From an uncultured Clostridia bacterium (lineage in GTDB: Bacteria; Bacillota; Clostridia; Peptostreptococcales; Anaerovoracaceae), in contig CAKQHH010000022.1 of assembly GCA_934234035.1 (NCBI GenBank), forward strand, positions 1 to 29,296: a stretch of DNA of 29,296 bases, read 5' to 3'. The translations under genes were made by a program, and so were the position numbers. Below the pieces are notes generated by a model, which saw nothing but the letters and a program-made list of their open reading frames with translations, did not search any database and was not told the DNA's origin. Shown piece after piece: positions 23,948-29,296 of this stretch. How positions within the stretch are numbered: position 1 is the stretch's first letter; the number at the start of each line of letters is the position of its first letter.

Positions 23948-23976
23948 TTGCGAGCAAATAATGCATGTTATAAAAT
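23948..23976 (+). promoter_or_regulatory. Predicted promoter of the GntR regulator gene
   Basis: TTGCGA (23948-23953) and TAAAAT (23971-23976) are 17 bp apart, about 34 bp upstream of the start codon. Confidence 0.5.
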
Positions 23977-24009
23977 ACATATAGCATAGTTTTGAAAGGA
24001 TTTGATGAA

Positions 24010-24657
24010 ATGGCTGCAGTTAAGACAATCACCGAACAAGTATATGACAATATCTATGAATTAATCTTGAACCGGACTTTTTCGCCCGGCATGAAGCTGA
24101 CGTTGAAGACGCTTCAGGAAGAGCTGGGTGTTAGCTCAAGCCCGATTCGCGAAGCATTAACAAGGCTGCAACAAGATGGAATTGTAGACTATCAACCCAA
24201 TAGCGGTATGAAGCTGCGTACATATACAGATAAAGAAGTGCAGGATTTGTTCAATATTTTGTCCGATCTTGATATGCTATCTCTTAAATATGCACTGGAC
24301 AGCGATAACCGCGAGATGCTCATTCAGAAATTGAAGCACAACACACAAGCATCTAAGGCCATGATTTCAGATGTGGATGTAACAGACTGGCTCAGTTTTT
24401 CCGATAAGTTCCATAAGATCATTGCGGATGCGGCAGACAATTCGTTCTTGCAGGATTGCCTTCGGAAAATATACCGCCATATCACAATATTCTCTGTTCA
24501 GTATGAAACAGACAGCTCGAATCGAAATTTGATACAGGCGGCACATGAGCACATTGTGGAACTTCTTGAAGCAGGAAACTATGATGAAGCTATTTTAGAG
24601 TATAAGAACCATGTACTCCTATCCGCAGATCTTGCCAAATCTTGCTTAGCTAAATAG
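24010..24657 (+). CDS. GntR-family regulator with FCD domain
   Basis: A 215-residue repressor or activator. The N-terminal winged helix (about 1-70) shows the FadR-type pattern TLKTLQEELGVSSSPIREALTRLQQDGIVDYQPNSGMKL. The rest (about 75-210) is an all-helical FCD ligand domain; the conserved Asp and His positions expected for metal/ligand binding include the FHKIIADAA helix and the AAHEHIVELLEAG helix. AAAGGA lies 9 nt before the ATG at 24010. It diverges from the flavoprotein operon and ends in a strong terminator. The effector is probably the flavoprotein's substrate, an organic acid. Confidence 0.88.
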   Translation: MAAVKTITEQVYDNIYELILNRTFSPGMKLTLKTLQEELGVSSSPIREALTRLQQDGIVDYQPNSGMKLRTYTDKEVQDLFNILSDLDMLSLKYALDSDNREMLIQKLKHNTQASKAMISDVDVTDWLSFSDKFHKIIADAADNSFLQDCLRKIYRHITIFSVQYETDSSNRNLIQAAHEHIVELLEAGNYDEAILEYKNHVLLSADLAKSCLAK

Positions 24658-24665
24658 TCCCATAC

Positions 24666-24724
24666 AAAACCCCTGCAGTGATATGTGTCCAGGATTCTGG
24701 GTACATATCACCGCAGGGGTTTTT
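24666..24724. terminator. Bidirectional terminator between the GntR gene and phoU
   Basis: A long imperfect stem, AAACCCCTGC.GTGATATGT paired with ACATATCAC.GCAGGGGTTT, is flanked by T5 on the plus strand and by four T on the minus strand. It separates two convergent genes. Confidence 0.88.
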
Positions 24725-24783
24725 CATCATTCATCACTTTCGTTTTCTTCTGCTGGCCGGATCCCACGCCGGCCACCATCTCT

Positions 24784-25434
24784 TTAATTATCCGGCAGCA
24801 GCTCCCCGTTCACGGAGAAGGCCACCCAGTTGCCCACGTTGGCGGCGTGGTCGCCGATGCGCTCCAGATATTTGGCAATCATCAGCATGTCCAGAATATC
24901 CCGGTCGCTGTCATCGATGCGGCCCCGGATGCGTTCGAGAAGATTGATTTTTATTTTTTCAAAATACTCGTCCACTACGTCGTCGTAGGCAATGACTTCT
25001 TTGGCGTGCTCCAGGCTCCGGGCCTGGAAGGCCTCTACGCTGGATTTGACCATGCAGACCACCGCTTCGCCCATTTTCTGAAAATCCTGGGTGCGAATGG
25101 CCTGGGTGAGCTGACCGGTGAGGACGATCTCGGCGATGTCCAGGGACTGATCCCCGATGCGGTGCAGGTCGGTCACCATTTTGAGGGTGGCGGAAATGAC
25201 TCGCAGGTCCGACGCCACCGGCTGCTGCTTCATGATCAGCTGGATGCACATGATTTCGATCTCTCGCTCCTTCTGGGAAATCGTATCCTGCAGCTTCACG
25301 ACCTTTTTTGCCAGTTTCTCGTCGTTGGTGAGGAAACAGCGGACCGCCCGATCAATGATGTCTTCGCACATACCGCCCATCAGGCAAGTCTGATCGTCTA
25401 ATTCTCTCAATTCTCCTTGGAATGTATCTCTCAT
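24784..25434 (-). CDS. phoU: Phosphate transport system regulator PhoU
   Basis: A 216-residue all-helical protein made of two three-helix repeats. The metal-contact helices are visible in each half: HRIGDQSLDIAEI (about 89-101) and ERIGDHAANVGNW (about 191-203). PhoU acts at the cytoplasmic face of the Pst transporter and in the phosphate signal pathway. The frame is open to 25722 inside pstB, but the real start is the ATG at 25434, which overlaps the pstB stop as TAATG, with GGAGG 9 nt upstream. It is the last gene of the operon. Confidence 0.95.
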   Translation of the reverse strand: MRDTFQGELRELDDQTCLMGGMCEDIIDRAVRCFLTNDEKLAKKVVKLQDTISQKEREIEIMCIQLIMKQQPVASDLRVISATLKMVTDLHRIGDQSLDIAEIVLTGQLTQAIRTQDFQKMGEAVVCMVKSSVEAFQARSLEHAKEVIAYDDVVDEYFEKIKINLLERIRGRIDDSDRDILDMLMIAKYLERIGDHAANVGNWVAFSVNGELLPDN

Positions 25435-26192
25435 TAACCGAACCTCCCTGTAATGTAATCTTCTGTACGCTTGTCTCTCGGGGCGGAGAAAATCTGATTC
25501 GTCTCTCCGTACTCCACCAGGTCTCCCAGCAGGAAGAAGGCGGTGCGGTCCGAGATACGAACGGCTTGTTGCATGTTGTGGGTGACCATGACGATGGTGT
25601 ACTCCTTCTTCAGCTCCTCTGCCAGATCTTCGATTTTGCCCGTGGAAATCGGGTCCAAAGCACTGGTGGGCTCGTCCATCAGAAGCACATCCGGCTCCAC
25701 GGCCAGGGCCCGGGCGATGCACAGTCTCTGCTGCTGGCCGCCGGACATGCCCAGCGCCGACTTTTTCAGTCGGTCCTTGGTCTCCTCCCAGATGGCCGCC
25801 GCCTTCAGGGACCGCTCTACGATTTCATCCAGCTCCGTCTTATTGCGGATGCCGCCGATGCGCGGACCGTAGGCGATGTTGTCGTAAATGCTCATCGGGA
25901 ACGGATTCGGTTTCTGGAATACCATTCCAACCTTCCGGCGCAGGTCGGTCACGTCCACGTCATTTCCCAAAATATTTTTACCCCGGTATTCCAGGGTTCC
26001 TTCCACCCGGCAATCCGGAATCAGGTCGTTCATCCGGTTAATGTTCCGCAGGAACGTGGATTTGCCGCAGCCGGACGGGCCGATCAGCGCCGTGATGGAA
26101 TGCTCCGGAATGTCCATGCTGATTTTCCGGAGAGCTTGGTGCTCGCCGTACCACAGGTCCAGGTCCCGGACTTTGATAATTGGTTCGTTCAT
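25434..26192 (-). CDS. pstB: Phosphate import ATP-binding protein PstB
   Basis: A 252-residue ATPase of the high-affinity phosphate importer. Walker A is GPSGCGKST (38-46), the Q loop is VFQKPNPFP (about 91-99), the signature is LGMSGGQ (147-153), Walker B is [12 protein letters not shown] (169-180) and the switch His is in VTHNMQQA. Length and motifs are those of a complete PstB. It lies 3 nt after the pstA stop, with AGAGGA before its ATG, and overlaps phoU by 1 nt. Confidence 0.97.
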   Translation of the reverse strand: MNEPIIKVRDLDLWYGEHQALRKISMDIPEHSITALIGPSGCGKSTFLRNINRMNDLIPDCRVEGTLEYRGKNILGNDVDVTDLRRKVGMVFQKPNPFPMSIYDNIAYGPRIGGIRNKTELDEIVERSLKAAAIWEETKDRLKKSALGMSGGQQQRLCIARALAVEPDVLLMDEPTSALDPISTGKIEDLAEELKKEYTIVMVTHNMQQAVRISDRTAFFLLGDLVEYGETNQIFSAPRDKRTEDYITGRFG

Positions 26193-26195
26193 GCT

Positions 26196-27041
26196 CTATC
26201 CTCTTTTCTCCTGTATTTTCTTCGCGGTCTTGGAGGCAATCAGGTTCAGTGCCAAAGTCATCGCCATCAGCACAATGGCGATGGCAAACGCGATGTCGTA
26301 GGCGCCTCGCTCACTGGCGTAGATGTAAAGGGCTACCGTCAGCGTTGCGGAGGACGACTGCAAAGCCTGCAGGAAACCGATCATCTTCAGTCCGAAGCCC
26401 GCGGTAAAAAGAAGTGCCGCCGATTCCGAGGTGATCCGGCCCACCGACAAAATACATCCGGTGATGATGCCGTCCAACGCGCTTGGAAGCACCACGGTTC
26501 GAATCATATGCCATTTGCCGCTGCCCAGCGCCAGGGCCCCTTCCCGGTAGCTCCGGGGAACCGTCAGCAAACTCTCCCTCGTATTGCTGATAATGGTTGG
26601 AAGCACCATCAGCACCAGGGTCAGCGCGCCGGCCAGAATACCTTGCTTCAGGCCGCCAATCTGAATGAAAATCAGCATGCCCACCAGTCCAAACAGAATG
26701 GATGGGATTCCCGTCAGAATCTCCGCGGCAAAACTAATCAGGTTGGTCAGTTTCCGGCTGGTGGAATACTCCGTCAAGTAGATGGCGGCACCCACGCCCA
26801 AAGGCAGGACGATGATCATCGCCACGAAAATGATATACAGCGTGTTCAGAATATTGGGCAGAATTCCGATGTTGCCGGTAAGGTTGTTGGGCTCCGTGGA
26901 CAGGAGGTTCCAGGTCAGGCTCGGGATGCCTCGGTACAGGATGTAGCCGATAATCATCAGGAGCACCAGACAGGTGATGCCGGAGCACAGCCCCATCAGC
27001 CCTCTCAGAAGTCTGTCCATGTTTTTTCTGTGTGTACTCAT
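26196..27041 (-). CDS. pstA: Phosphate ABC transporter permease PstA
   Basis: A 281-residue inner-membrane permease with six predicted helices. The cytoplasmic coupling loop is typical: SYREGALALGSGKWHMIRTVVLPSALDGIITG (about residues 165-195). It forms the channel with PstC and is driven by PstB. The ATG at 27041 overlaps the pstC stop as TAATG, and GGAGGAGCAA lies upstream. Confidence 0.95.
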   Translation of the reverse strand: MSTHRKNMDRLLRGLMGLCSGITCLVLLMIIGYILYRGIPSLTWNLLSTEPNNLTGNIGILPNILNTLYIIFVAMIIVLPLGVGAAIYLTEYSTSRKLTNLISFAAEILTGIPSILFGLVGMLIFIQIGGLKQGILAGALTLVLMVLPTIISNTRESLLTVPRSYREGALALGSGKWHMIRTVVLPSALDGIITGCILSVGRITSESAALLFTAGFGLKMIGFLQALQSSSATLTVALYIYASERGAYDIAFAIAIVLMAMTLALNLIASKTAKKIQEKRG

Positions 27042-27907
27042 TATTGCTCCTCCTTCCGGATCACTCTGTGCAGAATCCAGTTAATCATCATGATGAACAG
27101 GAACAGCACCAGTCCGATGGAGAACAGGGCCTGTCTCTGCAGCGATCCATAGGACGCGTAGGACATTTCCGAAACGATGGCGGTGGTCAGGAACCGAACG
27201 GATTTGAACAGTCCCGGCATGTTCGCCACGTTTCCGGCAACCATGATAATCGCCATGGCCTCCCCCAGCGCTCTGCCCACGCCCTGAATGACCGCTGCCG
27301 CCACGCCGCTCTTTGCGGCCCGCAGGGATACGCGGAACCAGGTCTCCGTGTAGTTGGCCCCCAAAGCCAGCGAGGCTTCTTCATACTCTCTCGGCACGGC
27401 CCGCAGCGCGGTGGCCGACACGCTGATGATGTACGGTAAAATCATAATCGTCAGGACCACGATGGCGGAGAACAGTGTGGCGCCGGAGGACAGGTGGAAT
27501 GCCTTCTGCACGCCCGGTACCAGTACGGTCATGCCCCCCAGGCCATATACGACGGACGGAATTCCTGCCAGAAGCTCTACGGCTCCCTGAATAACCGATG
27601 CGATTCTTGGAGGTGCGGCTTTGGCCAGGAACATGGCGGTAAAAATACCGATCGGTATTCCCAGGATTACCGCTCCCGCCGTGCCGTAGACGCTGGTCAG
27701 GATGAATGGCAGAATGCCGAACTGATTCTGACCGGATTTCCAGGTGGTACCGAACAGGAACTTGATCGGTCCGATTTTGTGAATGGCCGGAATTCCGGAG
27801 ATAATCAGGTACACGCTGATCAGCAGCACGAAGGCGACACTGACAAAACCACAGAACAGGAACAGTCCGTGTATTGCGTTTTCCATTAAATCTTTTTTCT
27901 TCTTCAT
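27041..27907 (-). CDS. pstC: Phosphate ABC transporter permease PstC
   Basis: A 288-residue permease with six predicted helices and the coupling loop EYEEASLALGANYTETWFRVSLRAAKSGVAAAVIQGVGRALGEA. It pairs with PstA in the phosphate importer. No clear Shine-Dalgarno sequence precedes the ATG at 27907; the next in-frame Met (residue 8) is no better. The 144-bp gap from pstS carries a hairpin that would lower expression of this gene relative to pstS. Confidence 0.94.
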   Translation of the reverse strand: MKKKKDLMENAIHGLFLFCGFVSVAFVLLISVYLIISGIPAIHKIGPIKFLFGTTWKSGQNQFGILPFILTSVYGTAGAVILGIPIGIFTAMFLAKAAPPRIASVIQGAVELLAGIPSVVYGLGGMTVLVPGVQKAFHLSSGATLFSAIVVLTIMILPYIISVSATALRAVPREYEEASLALGANYTETWFRVSLRAAKSGVAAAVIQGVGRALGEAMAIIMVAGNVANMPGLFKSVRFLTTAIVSEMSYASYGSLQRQALFSIGLVLFLFIMMINWILHRVIRKEEQ

Positions 27908-28003
27908 CTTACGATTCGCTTTCTATAACTTATGTTTCCCTAGTCTATACTCTCGGCAGCGTGTGCCGAATGAATCTTTTTTTAGGAGATTCTCTATAAA
28001 GAA

Positions 28004-28036
28004 GAAAGTCGTGCGGCCTAGCGCCCCACGACTTTC
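28004..28036 (-). terminator. Attenuating hairpin after pstS
   Basis: A 10-bp stem (GAAAGTCGTG/CACGACTTTC) with a 13-nt loop is followed on the minus strand by TTCTTCTTT. Its place between pstS and pstC suggests partial termination that yields more binding protein than transporter, as in many binding-protein-first operons. Confidence 0.7.
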
Positions 28037-28051
28037 CGGAATGTTTCGGCT

Positions 28052-28879
28052 TTATTCGCTTACCGGAACGGCACCGGCGTTACGAATCAGATCTGCCGCA
28101 TCTTTCGATGTTGCGAAATCGTAGAACTTCTGTGCTTCTTCGGAAAGCTTTCCGTCTTTCTTGGTGATGAAGCAGAACGGACGCTGCAGCTTGTAGCTTC
28201 CATCTTTGATGGTGTCTTCGGTGCAGGTTACGCCATTGACTTTGATTCCCTGAATCTTGTCCTGACCCTCTACTGCGGAGAAGGAAGCGTATCCGATTGC
28301 TTTCTCATTGCTGCCCACTGCGGAGATTACCGCACCGGTGGATGTCAATTCCTGTTCCAGCTTGCACTTGTCTTCGGTTCCGGTTGCGCCTTCGAAACCG
28401 TCTCTCGTACCGGATCCGGATTCTCTGCCGATGCAGGAAATCTTTCCGGCTTTACCGCCGACCTGACTCCAGTCTGTGATCTTTCCGCTAAAAATGTCTG
28501 CTACCTGCTGAGTTGTCAGATCCTTTACACCGTTCTTTGCATTAACGATTACGGAGATTCCGTCCAGTGCGACGACCTTCTGTTCCAGTCCGTCCTTCTC
28601 GTCATCCTTCAGTGCTCTGGATGCCAGGCCGATGTCGGTGTTGCCGTTCTTGGCTTCTTCGATTCCGGTACCGGATCCGGTTGGATCGTATGTTACCTTT
28701 ACGCCTTCGTTATCCTTCTGATACTGTTCAGAAAGTGCACCCATCACTTCTTCCATGGAAGTGGATCCGTTCGTGCTGACCGTTGCACTCTTTTCCTTGC
28801 TGCCGCATCCCGTGAGTGCAGCCACGCCCATCAGACCGGTCAGGCCCAGGGCAATCAGTTTGAGATTTCTTTTTTTCAT
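28052..28879 (-). CDS. pstS: Phosphate-binding lipoprotein PstS
   Basis: A 275-residue lipoprotein, the extracytoplasmic phosphate receptor of the Pst importer. The lipobox ends at Cys25 (AALTGC). Phosphate-contact segments are visible: NGSTSMEEVM near residue 37, DPTGSGTGIEEA near 65 and GRESGSGTRDGFE near 150. The length is typical for the short Firmicutes form. AAAGGAG lies about 9 nt before the ATG at 28879. It is the first gene of pstSCAB-phoU. Confidence 0.96.
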   Translation of the reverse strand: MKKRNLKLIALGLTGLMGVAALTGCGSKEKSATVSTNGSTSMEEVMGALSEQYQKDNEGVKVTYDPTGSGTGIEEAKNGNTDIGLASRALKDDEKDGLEQKVVALDGISVIVNAKNGVKDLTTQQVADIFSGKITDWSQVGGKAGKISCIGRESGSGTRDGFEGATGTEDKCKLEQELTSTGAVISAVGSNEKAIGYASFSAVEGQDKIQGIKVNGVTCTEDTIKDGSYKLQRPFCFITKKDGKLSEEAQKFYDFATSKDAADLIRNAGAVPVSE

Positions 28880-28947
28880 TTTTCTCTCTCCTTTGCTTTC
28901 TTTCCCTTTTCAATTGTTTTCTTGTCTGTTTTCTGATTACAGGTATA

Positions 28948-29002
28948 AGTATAGGGCGATTTCGTAAAGTCTGTTATCGAGGTAAAGTAAAAAGAAAGTA
29001 AA
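28948..29002 (-). promoter_or_regulatory. pst promoter with Pho-box-like direct repeats
   Basis: On the minus strand TTTAC occurs at 29002-28998, 28991-28987, 28986-28982 and 28968-28964; the first two are 11 bp apart and the last is 23 bp (about two turns) further on. TATACT (28953-28948) follows the last repeat after 10 bp. Direct repeats at 11-bp spacing just upstream of a -10 box are the layout of PhoP/PhoB sites. No PhoP/PhoR pair is in the window. Confidence 0.45.
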
Positions 29003-29121
29003 GGATGGGACGGGAATGTAAAGCGGAGGTTCCTGTGGGCGGGCGCCGGAGGTTCAAGGATGCTAAGGCCTCCGGCCGCCTGGGGGAGGGGAATTCGAGG
29101 ACGGGGCTGAGGGGCCGGCCT

Positions 29122-29296
29122 GTTGGCGTGGCCCGGCGGGACTTCAAGGCTTTGCCGGCGGCAAGGCGCCAACATGGACGGCCGCCGAGCGGAATTCGGG
29201 GCGCCCTGTTGGCGTGGCTCGGCGGGACTTCAAGGCTTTGCCGGCGGCAAGGCGCCAACATGGACGGCCGCCGAGCGGAATTCGGGGCGCCCTGTT
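29122..29296 (-). repeat. Palindromic repeat array, arm type GTTGGCG, cut by the window end
   Basis: Elements of 52 bp start at 29122 and 29208 and a third at 29294, an 86-bp period. The arms are GTTGGCG/CGCCAAC and the minus-strand core is GGCAAAGCCTTGAAG. The two complete copies and the linker between them are nearly identical. This array lies upstream of pstS, unlike the others, which mostly follow genes. Confidence 0.88.

Noticed and set aside
25435..25722. N-terminal extension of PhoU
   Set aside because: It lies inside pstB in another frame. The ATG at 25434 has a strong ribosome site and the family start.

Overview
The window looks like chromosome from a low-redundancy, fairly GC-rich Gram-positive anaerobe of the Clostridia. 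This is inferred from gene content, not from a marker gene: two lipobox lipoproteins (a YerB/DUF3048 protein and PstS), strong GGAGG ribosome sites, a KdpDE-like two-component pair, a CvpA-family protein, MltG, and an AprA-like flavoprotein with its 2x[4Fe-4S] partner. I saw no rRNA, tRNA, transposase or integrase.

Layout. 1-480: palindromic repeats. 503-3944 (minus): sensor kinase, response regulator and YerB-like lipoprotein, with a divergent CvpA-family gene (3978-4610). 4658-5731 (minus): membrane-anchored endonuclease/exonuclease/phosphatase protein. 5907-7177: a 1.27-kb array of 15 palindromic elements in three sub-families. 7290-11397 (minus): MarR regulator followed by a heterodimeric ABC exporter. 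11482-11523: a 42-bp perfect palindrome between marR and mltG. 11625-12668 (plus): mltG. 12751-15560: more palindromic repeats, including two related hairpin blocks on either side of a Sel1-repeat gene. 15564-16701: a zinc-ribbon protein diverging from a DUF3592-like membrane protein.

16850-20280 is visibly AT-rich and looks acquired. It holds a nuclease-methyltransferase gene whose reading frame is broken from its specificity domain by a run of nine G, a ribbon-helix-helix protein and a small coiled-coil ORF. 20280-24724 has intermediate composition: a GntR regulator diverges from an AprA-like flavoprotein, a ferredoxin subunit and an amino-acid permease that has lost its N-terminus. 24784-28879 (minus) is a complete pstSCAB-phoU phosphate-uptake operon with a Pho-box-like promoter and an internal hairpin after pstS. 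29122-29296 returns to palindromic repeats.

The two strongest signals are (1) the Type IIG-like restriction-modification gene with a G9 tract: losing one G would restore a single protein of about 830 residues, which suggests phase variation; and (2) a family of 52-57-bp intergenic palindromes at strict 86/87-bp period, with a shared central core (CCCGCAAAGCCTT-like), exchangeable self-complementary arms and orientation changes. The family matches no repeat class I can name. Smaller points are two genes that look leaderless (CvpA family and mltG) and tandem dyads upstream of marR.
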